A DNA stretch of 18,890 bases from JAMOQA01 sp964582785. Its GTDB lineage: Bacteria; Acidobacteriota; Polarisedimenticolia; J045. This document shows, piece by piece, positions 1 through 7,160 of the stretch (the stretch's first letter is position 1; every line of letters starts with the position of its first letter). The translations under genes were made by a program, and so were the position numbers. The stretch is from assembly GCA_964582785.1 (NCBI GenBank), contig CAZOTT010000049.1, positions 1-18,890 of the forward strand, read 5' to 3'. The notes below the pieces were generated by a model, which was given only the letters and a program-made list of their open reading frames with translations, was not told where the DNA came from and searched no databases.

Positions 1-543
1 CGGCAGGACCAGGTTCACCGGGGGGACCGTCGGCAGGCCCGCGACCAGGGTCATCTCGACACCCGGGGACCCCTTCGCCCGGGCCCGGAGGATCACCTCG
101 CCGGGCACCACGCCGCCGAGGCGGAAGCCACCGTCATCCCCGGTGATCGTGGTCAGCCGCCGGAGCCGGTCCCGTACTTCGACGACCACCCCGGCCACTG
201 GCCGTCCTCCCGGCGAGACGATCCTGCCGGCGACGGCGGCGCCCGGGGACAACCGGATGATCTGCCCTTCCGGTGACGGGAAAACAGCCACCGGGAGGTG
301 GCCCGGGGCGCCCACCCAGGTCCTCCGGCCGCCGGGGCACGGCCGCCACGGGAGCCGGCCGTTCCGGCCCGCCGTCGCCACGACCGAACCGGCGGGGGCC
401 GGTCCCCCGCACGCGAACCAGGCGCCGGGCAGGGGGTGCCCCTCCCGGTCCTCTACGCGAATGAAATCCCCGGCCGCCGACAGGGAAAACGTTACCAGCG
501 CCAGGAGCAGGGGCAGGGGCAGGAGCCACCGCCGGCCGATCAC
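1..543 (-). CDS. Secreted protein with carboxypeptidase regulatory-like domain (3' end off window)
   Basis: Reading the minus strand from GTG at 543 gives 181 codons open to the window edge, so the C-terminus is missing. The start overlaps the stop of the upstream gene (GTGA), with a purine-rich GAGGACGGGGG just before it. The N-terminus is a signal peptide: Arg-Arg, a Leu-rich core (residues about 6-20), then an S-A-A-type site near residue 23. Around residues 122-165 the pattern GRIVSPGGRPVAGVVVEV followed by GDDGGFRLGGVVPGEV matches the carboxypeptidase D regulatory-like (transthyretin-like beta sandwich) fold. Such domains occur in secreted and surface proteins and in TonB-receptor N-termini. 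The coupling suggests co-translation with the preceding secreted protein. The full function cannot be judged from the fragment. Seen: signal peptide, domain pattern, overlap. Inferred: periplasmic or surface location. Confidence 0.72.
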   Translation of the reverse strand, partial: MIGRRWLLPLPLLLALVTFSLSAAGDFIRVEDREGHPLPGAWFACGGPAPAGSVVATAGRNGRLPWRPCPGGRRTWVGAPGHLPVAVFPSPEGQIIRLSPGAAVAGRIVSPGGRPVAGVVVEVRDRLRRLTTITGDDGGFRLGGVVPGEVILRARAKGSPGVEMTLVAGLPTVPPVNLVLP

Positions 544-1328
544 TTTCCCCCGTCCTCGACACATGGCGCCACCTCCGTGGTGCCCGACGTGTCGACCACC
601 TGGCGGGTCCCGGTGCCCGGCTGCAGCTCGAGGTGGACGGTCTTGCTGGAGCGGAAGACGAGAGCCGTGGCTGCATCCGGCTTCCCCTTCCAGGTCATCG
701 TTCCGGCGCCGATGTCCTTCCCGTCGAACAACACGGACACCGGCCAGCTCGCGGCACCGTCCTTCCTCCGCCCGGCGTTCCGGGCAGCAGGTCGTTCGAT
801 CCGGATCGTGAGCTCGCGCCCTCCAGCCGCGGTCATCGTCCACTCGCTCCGTGGTGCGCCGGCCAGGGAATCGGCCAGCGACTCCAGCACCTGGCGCGAC
901 AACAGGAGGTTTCCTTCCAAGGGGAACAGTTCCAGGTCGATCCACCGGCGACGGGTCACGTCCCACCGGCCCTTCAGCACGACGCGGTTTCGCTCGGGCT
1001 CGGGCAGCCAGTAACGGGCCGTGCCTTTTCCCTCCACTTTTCTCTCCAGGTGCCAGTCTTCCGCCCGGAGTTCGACCCGCACGGTTCCCGGGTCCGCCGG
1101 AACGATCAGCAGGGAGGAGGTCCGCTCCGCCCGCACCCGGGATTCCCCGCCCACCAGGCCCCAGTAGGCGGCCGCCCGCACGGTCGCTTCCGAACGGTTC
1201 ACGAGTCGCAGGCACCGCCGGGCCGGGGTGGTCGTCTCCCCCGGCCCGGACCCCCTTCCTGCACCGACCACCGTGCCTGCCACCGTGCTCACCAGGACGA
1301 CAACGACGGCCCGTATCCACCCTCGCAT
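540..1328 (-). CDS. Secreted hypothetical protein, 262 aa
   Basis: ATG at 1328 is preceded on the minus strand by a strong Shine-Dalgarno GGGGAGGAG (1340-1332). The N-terminus has Arg residues then a hydrophobic stretch (VVVVLVSTVAGTVVGA, residues about 8-23), a Sec signal peptide with a likely cut after VGA. I do not recognise the mature part. It is rich in short alternating hydrophobic/charged strands (for example SSLLIVPADPGTVRVELRAE and STVHLELQP-like segments), which suggests a beta-sandwich, and only two cysteines are visible. Codon use and the strong ribosome site make it a real gene. The next minus-strand gene starts inside its stop codon, so the two are probably made together. It lies 231 bp downstream of the sigma-54-preceded gene and may share its transcript. 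The function is unknown; export to periplasm or surface is inferred from the signal peptide. Confidence 0.75.
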   Translation of the reverse strand: MRGWIRAVVVVLVSTVAGTVVGAGRGSGPGETTTPARRCLRLVNRSEATVRAAAYWGLVGGESRVRAERTSSLLIVPADPGTVRVELRAEDWHLERKVEGKGTARYWLPEPERNRVVLKGRWDVTRRRWIDLELFPLEGNLLLSRQVLESLADSLAGAPRSEWTMTAAGGRELTIRIERPAARNAGRRKDGAASWPVSVLFDGKDIGAGTMTWKGKPDAATALVFRSSKTVHLELQPGTGTRQVVDTSGTTEVAPCVEDGGK

Positions 1329-1338
1329 GGTCTCCTCC

Positions 1339-1357
1339 CCGGGCCTGGGGGGCCCGG
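1339..1357 (-). other. Perfect GC hairpin abutting a ribosome binding site
   Basis: CCGGGCC (1339-1345) and GGCCCGG (1351-1357) form a 7-bp perfect stem with a 5-base loop. On the minus-strand transcript it ends right at the Shine-Dalgarno of the 262-aa secreted protein. No U-tract follows, so it is a poor intrinsic terminator. It might tune translation or protect the downstream mRNA after processing. In DNA this GC-rich such a stem can arise by chance. Confidence 0.3.
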
Positions 1358-1559
1358 AACGGCGTCAGCCCAGTACCGGAAGGTTACTCCCACGCCGGGC
1401 AGCGGGTGGAAGAGTTCCGGGGGGGAGACCACGACTTCGCCCGAGGGCCCCGGTTTCCCGGCAGGGGACGCGGCGCGGACGAGCCCCGTTCCGGCGGGTG
1501 GGTGGGACGGGCAGGAGCCGGGCCACCGACCGGGGGGCGAACGGCGATCCCGGCCCGGG

Positions 1560-2858
1560 CTATCCGCCGAGGGTCGCCCGGAGGCCGCCGGGCAGGTCTG
1601 CCCCGGCGCCGCCGGTCCCCGCGGGGGCCCCGTCGCCCCGGAGAACGAGCCGGCAGCCCCGCGCCGCGAGGATCGACCGGGCCCCGGCGACGAACCCGGA
1701 CCAGGAGGGGTCCGCCTCGAGGGGGGCCGCGCCGACGACCCGGATTTCGCCGGCGCCCAGCCAGGCCGCCCACTGCACGGCGAGGGCGGCGTCCCCGGGG
1801 CCGGGGAAGTACCCGGTGCCCATCTCGTCCGACCACCCGAGGACCGGACCCCCGGCCCGGGCCAGGTCCACCAGGGGCACCAGGGCCCGGGCGGCCGGGG
1901 CGAGTCGCGTGCCGTCCAGGTGGGAGGGGTGGACGAGAACGGCCCGGACCCCCGCCAGGGCGCCCCGTTCCTCGACGGTGGCGGGCTCGGCGGTGGCGCA
2001 CGTGTAGTGGGCGATCCCCATCCGGGAGATCAGCCACCCGAGGGTGCCCGGGGTCGCCACCACCACGTGACCGGCCAGGTCGGCCGGGGACAGCGCCTCG
2101 AGCCCTTCCGGGGACGCCAGGACGAGGACCCCCCGGCCGGCGTGCCGGTCCCGGTACCGTTCCGGGTCGTGGGTCTCGGGTTCCCAGGCGGGGGGGGCCG
2201 CGGTGCGCGCCGGGGGGGCGGGCGCGGGGCTCGTGACCTGCACGGTGATCTCCTCCTCCGGCGGTGCCGGGGCGGGGGGCTCGAGGGGCGTGGTGATCGT
2301 TTCTTCCATCATCACGGCGTCCGCCGGCGGGCGGGACACGGCTCCCGCGGCCAGCGGCGCGAGCTCCCGGAGTTTCCGGGCCACGGGGCCGGCGGCGGCG
2401 GCGGCCGGGCGGCCCGGCTCCAGGAACCACTCGGGGAGCAGGTGGACGGTGAAGAGCCCCTCCCGCACCAGTTGCCGGCGGCGCTCCGGCCGGGCGGTCA
2501 CCGCCTCGGTCCAGGCCTGGTGGGCCGGGTCCCGGGGAACGGGCGGCGGGTCGCCGCCGGGCTCTCCCAGGTCGAGCAGCAGGGCCGGCACCGGGGCCGC
2601 GTCCACGGCCCCGAGGGGGGCGAGGAGCGCCTCCGCCGCCAGGTGTTCGAGGAGGGGGGCGAGGAACGGTTCGGGGATCCGGGTTCCTTCCCGCACCGGG
2701 TAGACGAATGTGTCCAGCCCCTCCGGCAGGGCGGCGGCGGTTTCCTGGCCGAGGGCGACGACCCTCGGGTCCAGGCCGGGTTCCCGCCCGAGGGCGGACA
2801 GCAGTTCCCCGAGGGCCCCGGCGGCCCACGGACCGGGAACGAGGACGGCGACGTTCAC
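1560..2858 (-). CDS. Uncharacterised 432-aa protein, possible DUF115/MptE-like C-terminal domain
   Basis: The start is GTG at 2858, 6 bases after a GGAGGA (2870-2865). The downstream region reads as one frame to a TAG at 1562-1560. Residues 1-100 begin with a Rossmann-like strand (NVAVLVPGPWAAGALGELL). Residues about 180-228 are a Pro/Ala/Glu-rich linker. Residues about 240-400 form a second alpha/beta domain: VLVLASPEGLEAL, VVVATPGTLGWLISRMGI, and AVQWAAWLGAGEIRVVGA at 360-377. The order 'vvvat..l..L...GI' then 'A...A..LGa.eI.vvG' resembles the DUF115 (MptE-like) domain found in motility-associated glycosylation (Maf-type) proteins and 6-hydroxymethylpterin diphosphokinases. This is pattern recognition only, and the usual Asp after the last Gly is replaced by Ala. 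There is no signal peptide, so it is probably cytoplasmic. A sigma-54 promoter lies 38 bases upstream. An alternative is a generic glycosyltransferase-like protein. Confidence 0.7.
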   Translation of the reverse strand: MNVAVLVPGPWAAGALGELLSALGREPGLDPRVVALGQETAAALPEGLDTFVYPVREGTRIPEPFLAPLLEHLAAEALLAPLGAVDAAPVPALLLDLGEPGGDPPPVPRDPAHQAWTEAVTARPERRRQLVREGLFTVHLLPEWFLEPGRPAAAAAGPVARKLRELAPLAAGAVSRPPADAVMMEETITTPLEPPAPAPPEEEITVQVTSPAPAPPARTAAPPAWEPETHDPERYRDRHAGRGVLVLASPEGLEALSPADLAGHVVVATPGTLGWLISRMGIAHYTCATAEPATVEERGALAGVRAVLVHPSHLDGTRLAPAARALVPLVDLARAGGPVLGWSDEMGTGYFPGPGDAALAVQWAAWLGAGEIRVVGAAPLEADPSWSGFVAGARSILAARGCRLVLRGDGAPAGTGGAGADLPGGLRATLGG

Positions 2859-2894
2859 GCGGGGTCCTCCATCGGGATCGTGGGCTCCTCTCCA

Positions 2895-2910
2895 TGCAAG
2901 AAAGGGGCCA
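2895..2910 (-). promoter_or_regulatory. Sigma-54 (-24/-12) promoter for the 432-aa protein gene
   Basis: On the minus strand TGGCCCCTTTCTTGCA runs from 2910 to 2895. The GG (2909-2908) and GC (2897-2896) doublets are exactly 12 bases apart, as in the consensus TGGCACR-N4-TTGCW. The predicted start near 2884 leaves a 26-base leader containing the GGAGGA site of the gene starting at 2858. Its position and orientation fit that gene. An activator site would be expected around 2960-3035, where an 8-bp inverted repeat lies. Confidence 0.62.
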
Positions 2911-3008
2911 CGATCCCGCGGCCGGAACCTTCCCCCGCCGCCGGGGATCGCGACGGAATCCCGACACCCCCTCCCGGCCCCCGTCGATTCCCCGACGAGA
3001 CCGCCCGC

Positions 3009-3029
3009 CCCGGCGGGGGAACCGCCGGG
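3009..3029. repeat. 8-bp perfect inverted repeat between divergent genes
   Basis: CCCGGCGG (3009-3016) and CCGCCGGG (3022-3029) are perfect inverted copies separated by GGGAA. The repeat sits in the 220-bp divergent gap, centred about 135 bp upstream of the predicted sigma-54 start on the minus strand and about 46 bp upstream of the dppD -10 box. These distances would suit an enhancer-binding activator for one gene or an operator for the other. It could equally be chance pairing in GC-rich DNA. Confidence 0.3.
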
Positions 3030-3061
3030 CGAGGGAGAGCGCCACGAACCCGGGGGACGGA

Positions 3062-3070
3062 TGCTAGATT
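3062..3070 (+). promoter_or_regulatory. Extended -10 promoter of dppD, leaderless or nearly so
   Basis: TGCTAGATT (3062-3070) matches an extended -10 (TGn then TAnnnT). The local AT content is unusual for the window. The expected start, about 3076-3079, falls on the dppD ATG at 3079. No Shine-Dalgarno lies between, and no good -35 is seen near 3042. The same TGCTAG core appears in the nuo promoter. Confidence 0.45.
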
Positions 3071-3078
3071 GAACCGCG

Positions 3079-4062
3079 ATGGCTGCCCTCCTGGAAGTCC
3101 GCGACCTGTCCGTGGAGTATCCCCGTCCCGACGGAACGGTCCGGGCCGTGGACGGGGTCTCCCTCGCCGTCGACCGGGGGGAGGTCGTCGCGCTGGTCGG
3201 GGAGTCCGGCTGCGGAAAGTCCACGCTGGGCCTCGCGCTCCTCGGGCTGGTGCCGTCCCCGGGCCGGATCACCGGGGGCCGGGTCTTCCTCGCCGGGGAA
3301 GACCTGCTGGCGCTGCCGGAGCCGGAACTGCGCCGCCGCCGGGGGGCCGGCATCGCCTGGGTGCCCCAGGAGACCGGCGATGCCCTGAACCCGGTGATGA
3401 CCGTGGGGGCCCAGGTGGCGGAGGTTCTCCGGGCGCACCGCCCGCTGGGCCGCCGGCAGGCGATGGAGGAGGCCGTCCGCGCCCTGGCCCGGGTCGGGAT
3501 CCCGGACCCGGCGCGGCGAGCCCGGCAGTATCCCCACGAGTTTTCCGGGGGGATGAAACAGCGGGCGCTCCTGGCGATGGCCCTGGCGGCCGGGCCCCGC
3601 GTCCTGGTGGCGGACGAGCCGACGACCGCCCTGGACGTCACCCTCCAGGCGGGGGTCCTGGACCTGCTCCGGGGGTTCGCCGACCGGGAGGGACTGGGCG
3701 TGCTGCTCGTCACCCACGACCTCGGGGTGGTCGCCGCCGCCTGCGACCGGGTGATCGTCATGTACGCCGGGCGGATCGTCGAGAAGGGCCCGGTCGGGGC
3801 CGTCTTCCGGTCCCCGCTCCACCCCTACACGGAAGGGCTGCTCGCCGGGGTGCCCCGGCCCGGGATCCCGCGGGGGAGCCTGCCCGCGATCCCCGGCCAG
3901 GTGCCCGACCTGGCCCACCTTCCTCCCGGCTGCGCCTTCGCGCCCCGCTGCTCCCGGGCGACCCCCCGCTGCCGGGAGACGGTCCCCGTCCTGGAAGGGG
4001 CCGGGGCGGGCCGGGCCGTCGCCTGCCTCGAGCCGGCGCCGGCCCGGGAGGAGGCGCCGTGA
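3079..4062 (+). CDS. dppD: Oligopeptide/dipeptide-type ABC transporter ATP-binding protein (DppD/OppD-like)
   Basis: This 327-aa cytoplasmic ATPase would power uptake of peptides, nickel or similar solutes as a heterodimer with the next gene product. Visible motifs are Walker A GESGCGKST (41-49), Q-loop Q97, ABC signature FSGGMKQ (155-161), Walker B VLVADE (175-180) and H-loop H213. The C-terminal oligopeptide-transporter extension has HPYT (249-252) and four cysteines, C285, C291, C298 and C316, which in DppD/F-family members can bind an Fe-S cluster. The length is typical. The ATG has no Shine-Dalgarno, and a -10 box sits directly upstream, so the mRNA may be leaderless. Its stop overlaps the GTG of dppF. 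No permease (DppB/C) or binding protein (DppA) is nearby, so the substrate cannot be named. Confidence 0.93.
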   Translation: MAALLEVRDLSVEYPRPDGTVRAVDGVSLAVDRGEVVALVGESGCGKSTLGLALLGLVPSPGRITGGRVFLAGEDLLALPEPELRRRRGAGIAWVPQETGDALNPVMTVGAQVAEVLRAHRPLGRRQAMEEAVRALARVGIPDPARRARQYPHEFSGGMKQRALLAMALAAGPRVLVADEPTTALDVTLQAGVLDLLRGFADREGLGVLLVTHDLGVVAAACDRVIVMYAGRIVEKGPVGAVFRSPLHPYTEGLLAGVPRPGIPRGSLPAIPGQVPDLAHLPPGCAFAPRCSRATPRCRETVPVLEGAGAGRAVACLEPAPAREEAP

Positions 4063-5111
4063 GCCGCGGGGAACCGCTCCTCGTGGTCCGGGACCTCGTC
4101 CACCACTACCGGGCCGGGACCGGGTTCCTCGGGGGCGGGGTCACGGTCCGGGCGGTGGACGGGGTGGACCTGGAGGTGGGGCGGGGGGAGATCGTCGGCC
4201 TGGTCGGCGAGTCCGGGTCCGGCAAGACCACCCTCGCGCGGGCGGTCCTGCGCCTCGTGGAGCCGACCGCCGGCACGGTGCGGTTCGACGGGATCGACCT
4301 GCTCTCCCTTCGCCCCCGGGAGATGAGAGCCCTGCGGCGGCGGATGCAGGTGATCTTCCAGGATCCCGCCGCCGCCCTGAACCCCCTGATGAGGGTCGGC
4401 TCCCTGGTCGGGGAGCCGCTGGCGATCCACGGCCTGGCCCGCGGGCGGGAGCGCCGCCGCCGGGTCCGGGAACTGCTCGCCGAGGTGGGCCTCGACCCGT
4501 CCCTCGCGGACCGGCGGCCGGGGGAACTCTCGGGCGGGCAGCGCCAGCGGGTGATGATCGCCCGGGCCCTCGCGGTCCGGCCGGAGTTCGTCGTCTGCGA
4601 CGAGCCGGTCGCGTCCCTCGACGTCTCGATCCAGGCCCAGGTGATCAACCTCCTCGTCGAGCTCCAGCGGCGGCACGGGATCGCGTACCTCTTCATCGCC
4701 CACGACCTCGCCCTGGTCGGCCACCTGTGCGACCGGGTGGTGGTGATGTACCTCGGCAAGGTCGTCGAGACCGGCCCCGCCGGGGACCTCCTGGGGGAAC
4801 CCGGCCATCCCTACACCCGCGCCCTGCTCGCCGCGGTTCCGCTCCCGGACCCGGCCCTCGCCCGGGGGCGCACGGTGCCCCTGCCCGGCGAGCTCCCGTC
4901 CCCCGTCGACGTTCCCCCCGGCTGCCGGTTCCACCCGCGGTGCCCCTTCGCCGAGGAACGGTGCCGCCGGGAGGAGCCCGCCCTCGTTCCCCGCGGTCCG
5001 GGGCGGTCCGTCGCGTGCCATCTTGCCGACCGCCTGCCGCCGCCCGATGTTTCCCTTCCCCGCCCCGCGTTGCCCGACGCCGGCGGGCCCGGAGGAGAGT
5101 CCCGTCCATGA
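4059..5111 (+). CDS. dppF: Oligopeptide/dipeptide-type ABC transporter ATP-binding protein (DppF/OppF-like)
   Basis: This is the second, 350-aa ATPase of the pair. The start is the GTG at 4059, inside the dppD stop (GTGA) and 4 bases after GGAGGAGG (4047-4054). The same frame is open far upstream, but that part is antisense to another gene. Motifs are Walker A GESGSGKTT (50-58), Q-loop Q91, signature LSGGQRQ (147-153), Walker B FVVCDE (167-172) and H-loop H205. HPYT (240-243) and the C-terminal cysteines C279, C285, C292 and C310 repeat the four-Cys pattern of its partner. Translation is coupled on both sides: the stop overlaps the ATG of the TolC-family gene (ATGA). It most likely forms a heterodimer with DppD on an unlinked permease pair. 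Confidence 0.93.
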   Translation: MSRGEPLLVVRDLVHHYRAGTGFLGGGVTVRAVDGVDLEVGRGEIVGLVGESGSGKTTLARAVLRLVEPTAGTVRFDGIDLLSLRPREMRALRRRMQVIFQDPAAALNPLMRVGSLVGEPLAIHGLARGRERRRRVRELLAEVGLDPSLADRRPGELSGGQRQRVMIARALAVRPEFVVCDEPVASLDVSIQAQVINLLVELQRRHGIAYLFIAHDLALVGHLCDRVVVMYLGKVVETGPAGDLLGEPGHPYTRALLAAVPLPDPALARGRTVPLPGELPSPVDVPPGCRFHPRCPFAEERCRREEPALVPRGPGRSVACHLADRLPPPDVSLPRPALPDAGGPGGESRP

Positions 5112-6754
5112 CGATGACCCCGCGCATCCCCACGGCCGCCCTCGCGTTCCTGTGCCTCGCCGCGGTGTTTCCCGTGCTCGCCCAGGAGACGGGGGAGAAC
5201 CTCCTGCCGCCCCCGACCCCGGTGACCGAGGAGGGGGGCCCTCCCCCCTGGGAGCTCTCCCTCCGGGACGCGGTGGCCCGGGCCCTCCGGGAGAACCTGG
5301 ACATCCAGGTGGCCCGGATCGAGCCGGCCACGGCCCGGGCGACGGTGACCTACCAGGACGCGGTCTTCGAGCCGGAACTCCAGGGGAGCGGTTCCTGGGA
5401 CCGGCAGACCCAGGAGCCCTCGAGCCGGTTCTCGCCGGCGAGCCGGACCGACAAGCAGGTCAGCGCCACCTGGGTGGACCCGCTGCGCACCGGGGGGCGG
5501 GTCGAGGCCGGGCTCTTCTACCGGGAAATGGTCAACAACTACCCGCCCGGGTCGGACATCTTCGGCCTCGTCCCGACGACGATGGTCGCCGGGGTCCAGC
5601 TCACGGTGCGCCAGCCGCTGCTGCGCAACTACGGTCTCCGGATCAACCGGACCGCCATCGAGCAGGCGAAGAACTCCCTCGGGATCTCGGAAGAGCAGCT
5701 CCGCCAGCGGGTGATGGAGGTCGTCGAGCAGGTGGAAGCGGCCTACTGGAAGCTGCTCGGCACCCGCCGGCAGCTCGACGTGGCCCGGGCATCGTTCAAG
5801 CTGGCGCAGGATTTCCTCAAGGACACGCGGGTGAAGGTCGAGGTCGGCACGCTGCCCGAGATCGAGATCACCACCGCCGAGGCGGAGGTCGCCGACCGGG
5901 ACGGCAACGTGATCGTGGCGGAGAACGCGGTCCGTGACGCCGAGGACACGCTCCGCGCCCTGCTCCACGTGCCGGAGGGATCGCCGGAGTGGGAGCGCCC
6001 GATCGTCCCCGTGGACCGTCCCACCACCGAGCGGGTGGACGTGGACCTGGACGAGGCGATCCGCGAGGCGCTCGCCCACCGTCCGGAGGTGAAGGTCGCG
6101 GAGCTGCAGGCGCGGAACCGGGAGCTGGACGCGCGCTTCCGGAAGAACCAGGTGCGCCCCGACCTCTCCGTCGTCGGCACCTGGCGGGCCACCGGCAACA
6201 ACTACGACTACTACCGGGTGATCATGCCCACCTCGCCCCCCCAGGAGCTCTGGCTGAGGAACGACCAGGGGCGGTCGGATGCCTTCCGCGAGATCCCGGA
6301 CCGGGACAACAGCAACTGGTCGATCGGGCTCAACCTGACGCTGCCGATCCGCAACCGGCGGGCGCGGGCGGACCTGGCCCGGGCCCGGCTCGCCGCGGAC
6401 CAGGCGCGCCTGCAGGTGGAAGGCGTCCGCCAGCAGGTGCGGGTCGAGGTCCGCCAGGCGGTGCGGGACGTGCAGAGCGCCTTCCGCCGGATGACCTCCG
6501 CCCGGGCCAACGTGATCCTCCAGCGAAAGAAGATGGAGGCGGAGCAGAAGCGGTTCGAGAACGGGCTGTCCACCGCCTTCAAGGTGCTCCAGTTCCAGAC
6601 GGACCTGCGGGATGCCGAGTCGCGCCTGATCAGCGCCGCGGTCGACTACAACCAGGCTCTGGTGCGGCTGCTGCGGGTCCGGGGCGTGCTCCTCGAGCGC
6701 CGGGGGATCGAGGTGCCGGCTCCCGCCGGCGTCCCGATGGCCGGGAAGCGGTAG
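5108..6754 (+). CDS. TolC-family outer-membrane efflux channel protein
   Basis: This 548-aa outer-membrane protein is exported by a signal peptide (residues 1-25, PTAALAFLCLAAVFPVLA, cut before QETGE). Two OEP repeats follow. The first starts at LSLRDAVARALRENLDIQVA (about 42) and runs to the long helix around 240-280. The second starts at DLDEAIREALAHRPEVKVAE (about 315) and ends with the helix SARANVILQRKKMEAEQKRFENG and DYNQALVRLLR. This internal duplication is the hallmark of TolC trimers, which form a beta-barrel plus alpha-helical tunnel. Within repeat 2 a 40-residue segment rich in Asn/Asp/Tyr (about 362-400) is probably an extracellular loop. ATG at 5108 overlaps the dppF stop and follows GGAGGAG at 5091. 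No membrane-fusion protein or RND pump lies nearby; the coupling is to importer-type ABC ATPases. Confidence 0.9.
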   Translation: MTMTPRIPTAALAFLCLAAVFPVLAQETGENLLPPPTPVTEEGGPPPWELSLRDAVARALRENLDIQVARIEPATARATVTYQDAVFEPELQGSGSWDRQTQEPSSRFSPASRTDKQVSATWVDPLRTGGRVEAGLFYREMVNNYPPGSDIFGLVPTTMVAGVQLTVRQPLLRNYGLRINRTAIEQAKNSLGISEEQLRQRVMEVVEQVEAAYWKLLGTRRQLDVARASFKLAQDFLKDTRVKVEVGTLPEIEITTAEAEVADRDGNVIVAENAVRDAEDTLRALLHVPEGSPEWERPIVPVDRPTTERVDVDLDEAIREALAHRPEVKVAELQARNRELDARFRKNQVRPDLSVVGTWRATGNNYDYYRVIMPTSPPQELWLRNDQGRSDAFREIPDRDNSNWSIGLNLTLPIRNRRARADLARARLAADQARLQVEGVRQQVRVEVRQAVRDVQSAFRRMTSARANVILQRKKMEAEQKRFENGLSTAFKVLQFQTDLRDAESRLISAAVDYNQALVRLLRVRGVLLERRGIEVPAPAGVPMAGKR

Positions 6755-6758
6755 CCCG

Positions 6759-6822
6759 GGGGTCCCGCCGCGGGGACGTCTCCCCGGCGGGGACCGCGGA
6801 CCGGCCGCGGAGGCGGGACCCC
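6759..6822 (+). repeat. Branched inverted repeat after the TolC gene (three-way-junction-like)
   Basis: An 11-bp perfect outer stem, GGGGTCCCGCC (6759-6769) with GGCGGGACCCC (6812-6822), encloses two further hairpins: CGGGGA/TCCCCG (6771-6776/6781-6786) and CCGCGG/CCGCGG (6794-6799/6805-6810). It begins 4 bases after the stop codon. No T-run follows, so it is not a classical intrinsic terminator. It may stabilise the 3' end, act with Rho, or be a repetitive extragenic element. Confidence 0.45.
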
Positions 6823-7004
6823 GCGGGAGCCCGGGCGCGTGCGGGACGATTCCCCCCGTGCCGGGTTTTCCCGGTTGACCGGGATTCATCCCGGGGCGGG
6901 GGGGAGCACGGCCGCCGGGTGCGCCACGGTTCCGGCCGGTCCCTGCTGCACCGTCCCCGCGCTCTTCGCGTGCAAGCCCCCTGCCCGCGGAGGGTTCCGG
7001 TTCG

Positions 7005-7033
7005 TTGACAGCCCCCGGATCCCCCCCTATCCT
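7005..7033 (+). promoter_or_regulatory. Sigma-70-type promoter of the exbB operon
   Basis: TTGACA (7005-7010) is a perfect -35 box. After a 17-base spacer comes TATCCT (7028-7033), a 4-of-6 match to the -10. Transcription should start near 7040, giving a leader of about 120 bases before the GTG at 7161. Confidence 0.72.
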
Positions 7034-7160
7034 GCCAGCGGATCGAGGCAGGGGCGGCCCGCCGCCGCCCGTGGATCGATGGCAGCAGGCGGGAACGAGG
7101 ATCCCGCACCGAGGCAGCCGCCCGGGGCGCCGGGCGTGACGAGCCACCGAAGGAGGCACC

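Larger units (their letters stand above)
6755..7160. other. 406-bp intergenic region between the TolC gene and exbB
   Basis: No convincing gene is present. From left to right it holds a branched inverted-repeat structure (6759-6822), a small stem CCCGG-TTGA-CCGGG near 6870, the exbB promoter (7005-7033), and a leader of about 120 bases. The leader contains two short stems, CGGGA/TCCCG near 7090-7106 and GCCCGG/CCGGGC at 7120-7135. It ends with the exbB ribosome site AAGGAGG at 7150-7156. Short open frames across it look like compositional shadows. Confidence 0.6.

Noticed and set aside
633..4058. Very long open plus-strand frame leading into dppF
   Set aside because: It is antisense to two minus-strand genes and out of frame with dppD. 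Its composition is Gly/Pro/Arg-rich without domains. Only the part from GTG 4059 is real.
4811..7159. 782-codon open frame on the minus strand opposite the TolC gene
   Set aside because: It is a His/Leu/Gly-rich shadow antisense to a well-supported gene, and no ribosome site or domain is seen.
6839..7160. Possible small gene upstream of exbB
   Set aside because: The frame runs across the exbB promoter and leader and into exbB out of frame, with no ribosome site and shadow-like composition.
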